The notes: generated from the sequence alone by a model not told the origin. A stretch of DNA of 64,000 nucleotides from Tritonibacter horizontis (GCF_001518015.1 NZ_LPUY01000095.1:1-64000), one strand, 5' to 3'. Positions 17,024 through 26,310 are shown, counted from the first letter of the stretch. A program made the numbers and translations.

Positions 17024-17997
17024 TGGCTGCGCCTGTTCTGTCCATCCGCAACCTGACGGTTGAAATTCCCACCCGCCACGGCATCCTGAAACCCGTCGAT
17101 GGCGTCAGCTATGACATTGTCGGCGGCGAAATCCTCGGCATCGTTGGTGAAAGCGGCGCCGGCAAATCCATGGCCGGCAATGCGGTCATTGGCCTCCTCA
17201 GCCCGCCCGCGCATATCGCCAAAGGTGAAATCTGGCTCAATGGGGCGCGTGTCGATCAGCTGAAGGGTGAGGCCATGCGCCGCATCCGTGGCAAGGAAAT
17301 CGGCATGGTGTTTCAGGACCCGCTGACCTCGCTCAATCCGCTGTTGCGGATCGGCGATCAATTGGTCGAAACCATGCTGACCCACCTGCCGATTTCGCAT
17401 GCAGAGGCGGAAAAACGGGCCATCGCCGCGCTTGAAGAGGTCGGCATTCCGGGCGCGGCAAAGCGCGTCAACAGCTATCCGCACGAATTCTCTGGCGGCA
17501 TGCGTCAGCGGGTTGTGATCGCGCTGGCGCTCTGTGCCGAGCCTTCCTTGATCATCGCGGATGAGCCAACTACCGCGCTGGATGTCTCGGTGCAGGCGCA
17601 GATCATGGCGTTGCTGAAACGGCTGTGCCGTGACCGGGGCACTGCGGTGATGCTGATTACCCACGACATGGGGGTGATTGCCGAAGCCGCTGATCGTGTT
17701 GCGGTGATGTATGCGGGCCGCCTGGCCGAGCTGGGCCCGGTGCGCGAAGTCATCACTGCGCCGCGCCATCCCTATACGCACGGGCTGATGGCCTCGACGC
17801 CGCTGGCCTCCAAGGGGCAGAAACGGCTGCATCAGATCCCCGGCGCCATGCCGCGTCTGGATGCAGTGCCGGATGGCTGTGCCTTCAATCCGCGCTGTCC
17901 TTATGTGCAGGACAAATGCCGTCACGCCCCTGGGCCAACCGCAGAAGGCAACGCCGCCGCCTGCTGGTTTCCCCTTGTTCAAGAGGAGCTGTCCTGA
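17023..17997 (+). CDS. ABC transporter ATP-binding protein, DppD type
   Basis: A 324-residue ATPase with Walker A GESGAGKSMAGN, signature FSGGMRQRVVIALAL, Walker B LIIADEPTTALD and the oligopeptide-transporter C-terminal extension containing the cysteine pattern CAFNPRCPYVQDKCRHAPGP, which in the Dpp/Opp family can hold an iron-sulphur cluster. It works as a heterodimer with the DppF-type ATPase that overlaps its stop codon (TGATG). Confidence 0.92.
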   Translation: MAAPVLSIRNLTVEIPTRHGILKPVDGVSYDIVGGEILGIVGESGAGKSMAGNAVIGLLSPPAHIAKGEIWLNGARVDQLKGEAMRRIRGKEIGMVFQDPLTSLNPLLRIGDQLVETMLTHLPISHAEAEKRAIAALEEVGIPGAAKRVNSYPHEFSGGMRQRVVIALALCAEPSLIIADEPTTALDVSVQAQIMALLKRLCRDRGTAVMLITHDMGVIAEAADRVAVMYAGRLAELGPVREVITAPRHPYTHGLMASTPLASKGQKRLHQIPGAMPRLDAVPDGCAFNPRCPYVQDKCRHAPGPTAEGNAAACWFPLVQEELS

Positions 17998-18962
17998 TGG
18001 CCCTGGTGTCCGTAAAGAACCTCAGCCGGGTTTTCGATGTTTCCAAACCCTGGCTGAACCGCGTCCTGGAACGCGAACCAAAGGCCTTTTTGACCGCCGT
18101 ATCTGAGGTGGATTTCGAGGTCGAACCGCAAACAACCTATGCGCTGGTGGGGGAGTCCGGTTCGGGGAAATCCACCATTGGGCGGATGCTGGTTGGGCTA
18201 TTGAAACCTTCGGGCGGCAATGTCGACATCGACGGGGTCGATCTGGCCAACGAAACGGATGCTGCCAAGATCGACGCGATCCGCTCTGACATCCAGATGA
18301 TCTTTCAGGATCCCTATGCCTCGCTCAATCCACGGTGGCGGGTGCGCGATATCATCGCTGAACCGGTGGCTGCCCGCGGCGGCAAGACCGACGGGTTGGC
18401 GGAAAAGCTGCTGGAACAGGTCGGGCTTTCGGTCAAGGACGCCGGCAAATTCCCGCATGAATTCTCTGGCGGTCAGCGCCAGCGGATCTGTATCGCGCGG
18501 GCGCTGGCCTCCGAACCGCGCCTGATCGTCTGTGACGAGCCGACCTCGGCGCTGGATGTCTCCGTTCAGTCGCAGGTGCTGAACCTGATGAGCGATCTGA
18601 AAGACAACTTTGGCCTGACCTACGTGCTGATCACCCATGACCTGACGGTGGTGCAGCATATGGCGGATCGCATCGGGGTGCTTTACCTTGGCCGCCTCGT
18701 CGAAGAGGGGGCGCCGGAGGATCTGTTCGACGCGCCCAAACATCCCTACACGCAGATGTTGCTGGACGCCGCGCCGCGCATGGACGGGTTCGGACGCGAG
18801 GCGACCCCGCCGGAGGGCGAAATCCCCGACCCGATCAACCCGCCGTCCGGCTGCGCCTTCCACCCGCGCTGCCCCTTGGCGGCAGAGGTCTGTCACAAGG
18901 AGCGCCCGGTCATGCGCCGCCTGGGCAACACCCGCGTTGCCTGCCACATGGCAGAGGAATAA
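17997..18962 (+). CDS. ABC transporter ATP-binding protein, DppF type
   Basis: A 321-residue ATPase with Walker A GESGSGKSTIGRM, signature FSGGQRQRICIARAL, Walker B LIVCDEPTSALD and C-terminal CAFHPRCPLAAEVC, the DppF counterpart of the preceding gene. The start is the ATG that overlaps the upstream TGA; a longer in-frame reading exists but lies inside the DppD-type gene. It completes the transporter, and is followed after 23 nt by the ProC-like gene, so the reductase is likely in the same transcript. Confidence 0.92.
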   Translation: MALVSVKNLSRVFDVSKPWLNRVLEREPKAFLTAVSEVDFEVEPQTTYALVGESGSGKSTIGRMLVGLLKPSGGNVDIDGVDLANETDAAKIDAIRSDIQMIFQDPYASLNPRWRVRDIIAEPVAARGGKTDGLAEKLLEQVGLSVKDAGKFPHEFSGGQRQRICIARALASEPRLIVCDEPTSALDVSVQSQVLNLMSDLKDNFGLTYVLITHDLTVVQHMADRIGVLYLGRLVEEGAPEDLFDAPKHPYTQMLLDAAPRMDGFGREATPPEGEIPDPINPPSGCAFHPRCPLAAEVCHKERPVMRRLGNTRVACHMAEE

Positions 18963-18985
18963 CCAACGCAAAAGGGGCCAGAACC

Positions 18986-19777
18986 ATGACAGACCTCAAA
19001 CTTGGATTGATCGGCGGTGCGGGCATGCTTGGCACCGCCCTCCTGAGGGCGATCCTGACATCCCGGATCTTGCCGGATCACCAGATCTGGGTATCCAGCC
19101 GCAGCGGGCAGCTACAGGGCTTTGAGGCGCAGACTGGCCTGACGGTCACCGCGGACAACGCGGAACTGGTTGCGGCCTGTGACGTGGTGCTGCTCTGCGT
19201 GCCGCCGGCCGCGCTGGCGGACATCAAGGTGGCGCTTGCGGACAAGCTGGTGATTTCGGTGATGGCTGGGGTGACCGTTGCCCGGATCACCCAAACGACC
19301 GGCGCCGAACACATTATCCGCGCCATGAGCAGCCCGGCTGCCGCTGATGCGCGGGCCTACTCTCCCTGGGTGGCGGCCGATGCCGTGACCGCAGCCGACC
19401 GGGATTTCGCCCAGGCCCTGTTCGAAGCCTGTGGCAAGGCTGATGAAATCACCTCCGAGGCTCAGCTGGATGTCTTCACCGCGATGACCGGCCCGGTGCC
19501 GGGGTTCGTCGCCTTCTTTGCCGAGACCATGGCGCAATACGCTCAGAGCCAAGGAATCGCACCGGAAATTGCGGACCGGGCGGTGCGACAGCTCTTTCTC
19601 GGGGCCGGGCAGGCAATGGCACAGAGCGATGCGCGCCCGGCCGAACATGTGCAGGGCATGATCGACTATGCCGGGACCACCGCCGCCGGGCTGGAGGTTC
19701 TGCGGGCCTCCGAGTTCGGGCGCGTGCTCGCGCAGGGGTTGGATGCCTCCGTGGCGCGGTGTCGTACCATCGGCTAG
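18986..19777 (+). CDS. proC: Pyrroline-5-carboxylate reductase family protein
   Basis: A 263-residue protein with a Rossmann start (LGLIGGAGMLGTALLRAIL), the ProC-type LLCVPPAAL and IIRAMSSPAAADARAYSP segments, and the C-terminal dimerisation domain. ProC reduces pyrroline-5-carboxylate to proline with NAD(P)H. Its place as last gene of an uptake operon beside an N-methylproline-demethylase-like enzyme suggests a specialised imino-acid reductase rather than the housekeeping proline enzyme. The canonical GxGxMG loop reads GGAGMLG. It converges with the TetR gene, their stops overlapping within CTAG. Confidence 0.78.
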   Translation: MTDLKLGLIGGAGMLGTALLRAILTSRILPDHQIWVSSRSGQLQGFEAQTGLTVTADNAELVAACDVVLLCVPPAALADIKVALADKLVISVMAGVTVARITQTTGAEHIIRAMSSPAAADARAYSPWVAADAVTAADRDFAQALFEACGKADEITSEAQLDVFTAMTGPVPGFVAFFAETMAQYAQSQGIAPEIADRAVRQLFLGAGQAMAQSDARPAEHVQGMIDYAGTTAAGLEVLRASEFGRVLAQGLDASVARCRTIG

Positions 19778-20415
19778 TCTGGGTTCGCTGGCGACCCGTC
19801 CCCTTCGTGGCGCACCATGAAGCCGGCGACCTCCGCCGACGTTGGCGGCAGGCCTGAGAACATTTCGACGTAATGCGGCACCCGCGCCAGCCGGGTGCGG
19901 GGGTCTTCTTTCACCTCAAGTGAAATATAGCCGATCTGGGTATAGATCACGGTGAGGCTGCGCACCTCCGCCTGCGCTGCGCTATACCCAAAGCGGATAA
20001 ACATGTCGCGCACCGCCCTGATGCGGGCGTCGTCCGCCGCCTGCAGGCGCTTGGCCAAACCAGCATCGGTGCGCGCCCAGTTCCGGATCGCCAGATCAAG
20101 CCGCGTATCAAAAAGCGCCGGCAGCAGCCAACAGTCCATCAGGTTGAACAGCGCCTCGGTGACCGTGGCGGCCGGCGCGGCGCAACGGGCCTGGATCTGG
20201 CCAGTGTTGCGCGTCTCCCAGGTGGCGATCATGGCATCGTGCAGGGCGCTCAGGTTCTTGAAATACCAGTAAAATCCGGTGCGGGTCTGCCCAATCGACT
20301 TTGCCAGCGGCATGATCTTGACCGCCTCTATGCCGCCCGTCACCAACAGGTCGAGCGCAGCATCAAGCCAGAGATCACGAGAGCCGCGCATGCGGGATGG
20401 GGCAGGGTTGGGCAT
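19774..20415 (-). CDS. TetR-family transcriptional regulator
   Basis: A 213-residue regulator: N-terminal helix-turn-helix at about residues 28-52 (IMPLAKSIGQTRTGFYWYFKN) and a helical effector-binding domain with the C-terminal VPHYVEMFSGLPP. It is divergent from the FMN oxidoreductase gene and the 92-bp gap holds two near-identical inverted sites (20431-20451 and 20465-20485), so it very probably represses that gene and itself. The effector is unknown; a substrate of the neighbouring enzyme is the simplest guess. A start eight codons further in (MRGSRDL) is possible. Confidence 0.87.
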   Translation of the reverse strand: MPNPAPSRMRGSRDLWLDAALDLLVTGGIEAVKIMPLAKSIGQTRTGFYWYFKNLSALHDAMIATWETRNTGQIQARCAAPAATVTEALFNLMDCWLLPALFDTRLDLAIRNWARTDAGLAKRLQAADDARIRAVRDMFIRFGYSAAQAEVRSLTVIYTQIGYISLEVKEDPRTRLARVPHYVEMFSGLPPTSAEVAGFMVRHEGDGSPANPD

Positions 20416-20430
20416 GCGGGTACCTTAAAA

Positions 20431-20451
20431 TTATTGACAGGGGTGTCAAGT
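20431..20451 (+). promoter_or_regulatory. TetR operator 1
   Basis: Contains the perfect inverted repeat TTGACA, GGGG, TGTCAA (20434-20449). The whole 21-bp site differs at only three positions from operator 2 read on the opposite strand. It lies 16 bp upstream of the TetR start codon. Confidence 0.65.
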
Positions 20452-20464
20452 CGGAGTCAGGCTC

Positions 20465-20485
20465 ACTTTACACCTGTGTCAATAA
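20465..20485 (-). promoter_or_regulatory. TetR operator 2
   Basis: On the minus strand it reads TTATTGACA, then CA, GGTGT, A, AAGT, matching operator 1 at 18 of 21 positions. Centre-to-centre distance from operator 1 is 34 bp, and it ends 22 bp before the oxidoreductase start, consistent with repression of both divergent genes. Confidence 0.65.
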
Positions 20486-20507
20486 CGTGATTCCAGAAGG
20501 CAGCGCC

Positions 20508-22553
20508 ATGTCCAGCGACCCCCTGTTGCAACCCTTTCAGCTGAAACACCTCACGCTTCGCAACCGGATCATGACCACCAGTCATGAACCTGCCTACCCC
20601 GAGGACGGCATGCCCAAGGATCGCTATCGCGCCTATCACGCCGAACGCGCCAAGGCCGGTGTTGCCTTGGCGATGACCGCCGGGTCAGCAACGGTTTCAA
20701 AGGACAGCCCGCCCGTTTTCAACAATATCCTCGCCTACCGGGACGAGGTGGTGCCGTGGATCCGGAACCTGACCGATGGCTGCCACGAACATGGCTGCGC
20801 GGTGATGATCCAGCTGACCCATCTTGGCAAGCGGACCACCTGGAACAAGGGCGACTGGCTGCCGTCGGTGTCGTCGTCGAAACATCGCGAACCCGCCCAC
20901 CGGGCCTTTCCCAAACTGGCCGAAGACTGGGACATCGAACGCATCATCACCCAGTTCGCCGATGCCGCCGAACGGATGCAGGCCGGTGGCATGGATGGGA
21001 TCGAGCTGCAGGCCTATGGCCACCTGATTGATCAGTTCTGGTCACCGCTCAGCAACGATCTGACCGGGCCCTATGGGGCGGATACGCTTGAAAACCGGAT
21101 GCGGTTTCCGCTCGATGTGCTGGCGGCGATCCGCAAACGGGTCGGCTCGGACTTTATCGTCGGCATGCGGTTTACCGCAGATGAAGTGCAAAAAGGGGGC
21201 ATCACGCCAGAGGAAGGCCTGCAGATCACCCGCATCCTGAGCGAGAGCGGTCAGGTCGATTTTCTCAACGTCATTCGCGGTCGCATCCACACCGATCCGG
21301 CGATGACCGATGTGATCCCGGTGCAGGGGATGAAGGCCGCGCCGCACCTGGATTTTGCCGGCACGGTCAAGACAGCCACCGACCTGCCGGTGTTTCACGC
21401 AGCGCGCATTCCCGATGTGGCCACCGCGCGCCATGCGATCCAGGCGGGACTGCTGGATATGGTCGGCATGACACGCGCGCATATGGCCGACCCGCATGTG
21501 GTGCGCAAGATCATCGCGGGCCGTGAGGACGACATTCGCCCCTGCGTAGGCGCCACCTATTGTCTGGACCGGATTTATCAGGCGGGCGATGCGCTCTGCA
21601 TTCACAACGCCGCGACCGGCCGCGAGCTGTCGATGCCGCATGACATCCCGCCCGCACACGCTCCGCGCAAGGTGGTGATTGTGGGTGCGGGCCCTGCGGG
21701 GCTTGAGGCGGCGCGGGTCGCTGCAGAGCGGGGCCATTCTGTCGTCGTGTTCGAAGCGCAGCCGGACCCCGGCGGTCAGGTGCGTCTGACAGCACAGTCT
21801 CCACGCCGCCGCGAGATGATCTCCATCATCGACTGGCGCATGGCGCAATGCGCTGCCCGCGATGTGCGGTTCCAGTTCAACACCTGGGCAGAAGAGGCCG
21901 ATATTCTGGCGGAAAACCCGGATGTGGTCATCGTGGCGACCGGCGGCCTGCCGAATACGGAACTGTTTGAAACAGGGCAGGAGGCGCCGCATGTGGTCAC
22001 CGCCTGGGATCTGATCGCGGGCGACGTGAAACCGGCGCAGCGTGTGCTGATCTATGACGAAAGCGGCGATCACCCGGCGCTTCAGGCGGCAGAGCTTGCG
22101 GCCGGGGCGGGCGCACAGGTGGAAATCATGACGCCCGACCGGACCTTTTCACCCGACATCATGGCGATGAACCTGGTGCCCTATATGCGGGCGCTGCAGG
22201 ATAAGGACGTTACCTTTACGGTGACCCGCCGGCTGCTCGATGTGACCCGGCAGGGCAATGAACTGGTTGCCACGATTGGCACCGATTACAGTGATCACAC
22301 TGCCGAGCAGCGCTATGATCAGATCGTCGTCAACTATGGCGTGCTGCCGAACGACGATCTTTACCACGCGCTGAAACCTCTCAGCAGCAACGCGGGCGAG
22401 CTGGATCACACCGCACTGATCGCCGGGGACCCGCAGAATGTGGTGCGCAATCCCGACGGTGGTTTTCAGCTGTTTCGCATCGGCGATGCAGTGTCGTCCC
22501 GCAACACCCATGCTGCGATTTATGATGCATTGCGCCTGGTCAAGGATCTCTGA
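20508..22553 (+). CDS. FMN/FAD oxidoreductase of the dienoyl-CoA reductase family, StcD/N-methylproline demethylase-like
   Basis: A 681-residue enzyme with an N-terminal FMN-binding TIM barrel (old yellow enzyme type, about residues 1-330), an iron-sulphur motif, and a C-terminal FAD/NAD domain starting at VVIVGAGPAGLEAARVAAERG. The motif is C346-A349-C352-C364, so one of the four cysteines expected from FadH (CxxCxxxC-x11-C) is alanine. The sequence around it (YCLDRIYQAGDALCIHNAATGRE) recalls stachydrine/N-methylproline demethylases. Proposed role: oxidative N-demethylation of an imported methylated imino acid. The ATG was chosen after the operators with AAGGCAGCGCC upstream. Family certain, substrate inferred. 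Confidence 0.8.
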   Translation: MSSDPLLQPFQLKHLTLRNRIMTTSHEPAYPEDGMPKDRYRAYHAERAKAGVALAMTAGSATVSKDSPPVFNNILAYRDEVVPWIRNLTDGCHEHGCAVMIQLTHLGKRTTWNKGDWLPSVSSSKHREPAHRAFPKLAEDWDIERIITQFADAAERMQAGGMDGIELQAYGHLIDQFWSPLSNDLTGPYGADTLENRMRFPLDVLAAIRKRVGSDFIVGMRFTADEVQKGGITPEEGLQITRILSESGQVDFLNVIRGRIHTDPAMTDVIPVQGMKAAPHLDFAGTVKTATDLPVFHAARIPDVATARHAIQAGLLDMVGMTRAHMADPHVVRKIIAGREDDIRPCVGATYCLDRIYQAGDALCIHNAATGRELSMPHDIPPAHAPRKVVIVGAGPAGLEAARVAAERGHSVVVFEAQPDPGGQVRLTAQSPRRREMISIIDWRMAQCAARDVRFQFNTWAEEADILAENPDVVIVATGGLPNTELFETGQEAPHVVTAWDLIAGDVKPAQRVLIYDESGDHPALQAAELAAGAGAQVEIMTPDRTFSPDIMAMNLVPYMRALQDKDVTFTVTRRLLDVTRQGNELVATIGTDYSDHTAEQRYDQIVVNYGVLPNDDLYHALKPLSSNAGELDHTALIAGDPQNVVRNPDGGFQLFRIGDAVSSRNTHAAIYDALRLVKDL

Positions 22554-22615
22554 TCTGCGCCGCAGGCCCTTGGCAGACCCATCGCGGCCCGCCCTGGTGA
22601 TGGTGCGCGATGAGG

Positions 22616-24718
22616 TCAGAGGGCACGGGCCATGGATGTCGTGTCGCGCCGGTCTTCCAGCCAGTCCTCGACCGCTGACTTTGGCATCGGTCGGGCAATG
22701 CCGTAGCCCTGGAATTTGTGGCACCCAAGCTGCAACAGCTTGTCCATCTCGGCCTCGGTCTCCACACCTTCGGCCAGGCATTCGATATCGAGGTTGCGGC
22801 AGAGGTCGATCAGGGTCCGCAGGATCATTTCCTGTTCCGCATCCTGATCGACCCCAGAGATAAAGTCGCGGTCGATCTTGACGCCATCAACCTTGAACCG
22901 TCGCAGGTTGGAAATCGACGCATGGCCGGTGCCAAAGTCGTCCAACTCGATCTTGTAGCCGCGTTTTTGCAGTTTCGCGATGGTATTGAGCGCCGGATCC
23001 ACCCCGTCGCCAAACAGCACGCTTTCCAGTACCTCGATATTGAGATCCTCAGGCTGCAGCGCCGCCGCAAAGAGCGCGTCGTCGAGGAATTCCACCAGCC
23101 CGCCGTCGCGCAACTGCTTGGCCGAGAAATTGACGCTGACGTTGGGGGCGGGCAGGCCACGTTTGCGCCAGTCCTGCATCGCGGCAATGGCCTGTGTCAC
23201 GATCGTGGCGGTCAGCCGGTCGCCCAGCCCATGTTCAAACGCCAGGGTGATGAACACACCGGGGTCCAGCATGCCGCGTTCGGGATGCTGCCAGCGCGCC
23301 AATGCCTCAAACCCCAGGATCTCTCCGGTTCGGCCGTCCACCTGGGGTTGGTAAAAGGCCATGATCTCGCCGTTGTCCAGCCCGGCACGCAGGTCTTTCA
23401 ACAGCGCCATATTACCTTCGAACCGGGCGCGGGTGGCATCGTTGTAAAAGGAGGCGCGGCCGCGACCTTCGCTCTTGGCAACATAAAGTGCGATATCGGC
23501 GTTGGACAGGACGCGGGCCGGGTCCTTTTCAGTGTCTTCGACAAAGGCGATGCCGATGCTGGCGCCCACGTTGACAAACTCCCCCCAGAGCTCGATGGGT
23601 TGGGTGATGGCCTCGATGATCCGCAGGGCCAGCGCCTCGACCTGGGCGGCGTCCTTGGTGTCCTGCAGCACGATGACGAACTCATCCCCGCCGACGCGCG
23701 CGGTCATGTCGCCTTCGCGGATCTCGGCCAGCATCGCCCTGGCCGCGTGGCGCAGCACCTCGTCCCCTGCCGCATGGCCAAGCAGATCGTTGATCTGTTT
23801 GAACCTGTCGAGATCCACATGCAGAACCGCGGTGCGGTGTTTGGCCTTGTGATCAGCGTCGAGGCAGTCGCTCAGATGTTCCTGCAAGGCGCGCCGGTTG
23901 GGCAGGTTTGTCAGCTGATCGTGCAAGGCCAGATGCTCGATCCGGGATTTCGCGGTGCTCAGGTCCCGCAGCGTATGGCAAAAGGCAGACACACCACGCG
24001 CGATTTGCCCCACCTCGTCCTGGCGGCAGAGGTCCCGCACCGTGGTGTCGTAGTCGCCGGACCGGATGCGCTCCATCGCGGTGCCGAGTCGGGTGAGGGA
24101 GGCCGCGAGCTGGCTGCCAAAACCGAGAAAGGCGGATCCTGCCAGAAGGAAAATCGCAATCATCGACACAAAGACCACCGCAACCTGGCGAATATAGCCT
24201 CTGCGGGCGGTCTGGTTGGCCTGGGCCGCGCTCAGGCGGACCTGCTGTTCCAGCGCGACCAGGGAAAGTTCCAGTCTTTCGGCCAATTGATTGAGCCTGC
24301 TGTGGGACGGAACCTGGGAATCGGGGATCAGCCCCAGCGCGATCGACGCTTCGGTGTTCCAAACATTGAACTGTTGTTCGACCCGCGCGACCATCTCTTT
24401 CTGGCGCTGGGATCCCTCGGCGGCCCGCACCTCTGCCCAGACGTCTTCGAAGGCGGCGACAAATTTCTGTTGCTGCATTGCAATCGCGGAGGGGTGCGTC
24501 ACGCTGTTGAATTCGAGGAACCGATGCAGCTGGACCTTGGACTCCTCAAGAATCCGCTGGGCGCGTTCGGTGGCCCGCAGGGTCCGCAATGTCTCCGAAT
24601 CGGCATGTTCGATTTCATTCTGCGTCTGGACGGCGGCAAGGGAAATCCACGAGGCACCGACAACGCCAATCAGCATTAGAAATATAATGGGGCCAAGGAT
24701 GCGGCGTTTGATCGACAT
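22616..24718 (-). CDS. Membrane GGDEF-EAL protein (cyclic-di-GMP turnover)
   Basis: A 700-residue protein: membrane helices at about 7-29 and 178-200 enclosing a helical periplasmic domain, a HAMP linker (about 200-250), a GGDEF domain with intact RVGGDEF (341-347) and an EAL domain with FEALARW (470-476), ELDDFGTG (591-598) and CLAEGVETE. Both active-site signatures are complete, so it could make or degrade cyclic-di-GMP, with direction set by the sensor part. It ends the minus-strand pair with the di-haem peroxidase 9 nt upstream, and a flagellin lies nearby. Confidence 0.92.
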   Translation of the reverse strand: MSIKRRILGPIIFLMLIGVVGASWISLAAVQTQNEIEHADSETLRTLRATERAQRILEESKVQLHRFLEFNSVTHPSAIAMQQQKFVAAFEDVWAEVRAAEGSQRQKEMVARVEQQFNVWNTEASIALGLIPDSQVPSHSRLNQLAERLELSLVALEQQVRLSAAQANQTARRGYIRQVAVVFVSMIAIFLLAGSAFLGFGSQLAASLTRLGTAMERIRSGDYDTTVRDLCRQDEVGQIARGVSAFCHTLRDLSTAKSRIEHLALHDQLTNLPNRRALQEHLSDCLDADHKAKHRTAVLHVDLDRFKQINDLLGHAAGDEVLRHAARAMLAEIREGDMTARVGGDEFVIVLQDTKDAAQVEALALRIIEAITQPIELWGEFVNVGASIGIAFVEDTEKDPARVLSNADIALYVAKSEGRGRASFYNDATRARFEGNMALLKDLRAGLDNGEIMAFYQPQVDGRTGEILGFEALARWQHPERGMLDPGVFITLAFEHGLGDRLTATIVTQAIAAMQDWRKRGLPAPNVSVNFSAKQLRDGGLVEFLDDALFAAALQPEDLNIEVLESVLFGDGVDPALNTIAKLQKRGYKIELDDFGTGHASISNLRRFKVDGVKIDRDFISGVDQDAEQEMILRTLIDLCRNLDIECLAEGVETEAEMDKLLQLGCHKFQGYGIARPMPKSAVEDWLEDRRDTTSMARAL

Positions 24719-24727
24719 GCTGTGTCC

Positions 24728-25738
24728 TCAGTCGACCGGCAGCGCTGGGGCCGAAACATGCGGCTCATAGGCGGTCAGGGTTTCAAGAAATTCAACGAGA
24801 TCATACGCATCGCCGTCAGTCAGCGTCTCAAGCGCGTGCAGGTCGCTGGGCGCGCTCTGTGAGGAACTGCCGCCGCGCCGATAATGGTCGACGACGTTGC
24901 GCAGCGAAGTCAGGCTGCCGTCATGCATATAGGGCGGACGCAGGGCGATGTTGCGCAGGCCGGGCGTTTTGAACCGATACTCCATATCCGCATCCAGGAA
25001 CCCCCGGCCAATGTCCCCGTTCAGAATGCCGACGCGATGAAACTCATGGTCGGTAAAGGCCCAGCCCATATGGCACGAACTGCATTGGGCAACGCCGGTG
25101 AAAATCGCGAATCCCCGCTTGGCAGAGGGTGAAATGGCGTCTTCGTCCCCTTCGATCCAATCGTCAAAGGGTGACCAGCCGGACCGAAGCGTCCGTTGAT
25201 AGGTCGCCAGCGCGGCCAGGACGTTGTCTCCGGTCAGCCCCTCCTGCGGAAAAGCGATTTCGAAATAACGTCGATACCCCGACAGCGCATTCAGCCGCCC
25301 AAGCACCTGTTTCATGCTGGAATTCATTTCCTGCGGATGGGTGATCGGCCCCAGCGCCTGTTGCTCCAGCGTTGCCACCCGACCATCCCAAAAGAAATGT
25401 TCCGATTCCGCGAGGTTTTCAATTGTGGGCGTATGGCGGTCCAGCTCATGCCCCTGCGCGCCTATTGCCCGTTCGGCCGGCGTCTCCCAGCCAAAAGATG
25501 GATTATGACAGGTTGCACAGCTGAAATTCTGTGTTCCTGACAAGCGGGCATCAAAAAACAGCATTTTCCCCAATGCGGCTTTTTGCGGCGAATAGGGCGA
25601 CTCGTCCGGGAAGGGGATGCGCGCGGGGCGGCTGAAAGATGTCCTGAGATCGACAGATGGCGCCGCTGCTCCCAACAGGAAGAAACAAAACAGGCCCAGC
25701 AATAAAGGTCTCAGTGATCGCACGTCCAGATTTCCCAT
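24728..25738 (-). CDS. Di-haem cytochrome c peroxidase / MauG family protein
   Basis: A 336-residue exported protein (hydrophobic N-terminus, about residues 10-27) with two haem c motifs, CATCH (74-78) and CSSCH (219-223), and the PPYMHDGS segment whose methionine (271) is the usual distal ligand of the electron-accepting haem in bacterial peroxidases. It would reduce peroxide in the periplasm or oxidise a partner protein. Its stop is 9 nt from the GGDEF-EAL start, so the two are probably co-transcribed. No strong ribosome-binding site is visible, so the start is slightly uncertain. Confidence 0.88.
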   Translation of the reverse strand: MGNLDVRSLRPLLLGLFCFFLLGAAAPSVDLRTSFSRPARIPFPDESPYSPQKAALGKMLFFDARLSGTQNFSCATCHNPSFGWETPAERAIGAQGHELDRHTPTIENLAESEHFFWDGRVATLEQQALGPITHPQEMNSSMKQVLGRLNALSGYRRYFEIAFPQEGLTGDNVLAALATYQRTLRSGWSPFDDWIEGDEDAISPSAKRGFAIFTGVAQCSSCHMGWAFTDHEFHRVGILNGDIGRGFLDADMEYRFKTPGLRNIALRPPYMHDGSLTSLRNVVDHYRRGGSSSQSAPSDLHALETLTDGDAYDLVEFLETLTAYEPHVSAPALPVD

Positions 25739-26310
25739 TTCGATAGCTGAGCGGTGTCAGCAGTCAAAGATTGGCGTTCTGGCGTGAAAAAACAGTTTAT
25801 TCCCCTTCCGGAAGTTGAGCTACTTCATTGAAAAATGGAGTAAATTTTGTAGGCAATTTGTGCCGGCTCTGCTTTTGGGCGCGTTTGTACCCACCGCAAT
25901 GAGCGCGTCGCGACCTGTCCCGCATCCGGTTCGGACCTCTGCATCGCCCCTGGACCGCGCCGTGATTTGTGTCCCGACCGCGTCCATTTTTCTTTGGCGG
26001 CGGGAGCCTTGCAACTTCGCCGCAGTGTTTAATCAAACTGTTGGCGCGAGGGAGCGTTGCGGGTTTTGCCCTGATTCCAATAGCCGGTGCCGGCCGGTGT
26101 GGAATCCAATTTGACTCACATTTTAGATATATACGCTTACATTTTAGCTCTTCATTAGCATCCTCACGGCAAGAGTTGGCGTGCATCTTATTGAGTTGGT
26201 TGTGGCGGCTGAAGTGCTCCACACGTTCAGAAAGACGAGAGAGAAACCCCATAACGGGGCAAGGAAATACACCGGGGCCAAAGTGCTCCTTGCTCAAAGG
26301 AACTCATGCT
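25739..26310. other. Long upstream region of the flagellin gene, no gene found
   Basis: This 572-bp stretch is more AT-rich than its surroundings from about 25800 and again from 26110 to 26180. Open frames exist on both strands but none has recognisable sequence or a ribosome-binding site. I looked for a sigma-54 (GG-N10-GC) promoter and found only a near miss around 26170. It probably contains the promoters of the divergent peroxidase and flagellin genes and a long flagellin leader. Confidence 0.5.

Noticed and set aside
22718-24679. 653-codon plus-strand open frame
   Set aside because: Antisense to the GGDEF-EAL gene, which has full domain support.
26165-26190. Possible sigma-54 promoter before the flagellin gene
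   Set aside because: The GG and GC dinucleotides are 9 rather than 10 bp apart and the flanking consensus is absent.
25797-26297. 166-codon minus-strand frame in the flagellin upstream gap
   Set aside because: No start signal, no recognisable sequence and rich in rare amino-acid runs; treated as non-coding.
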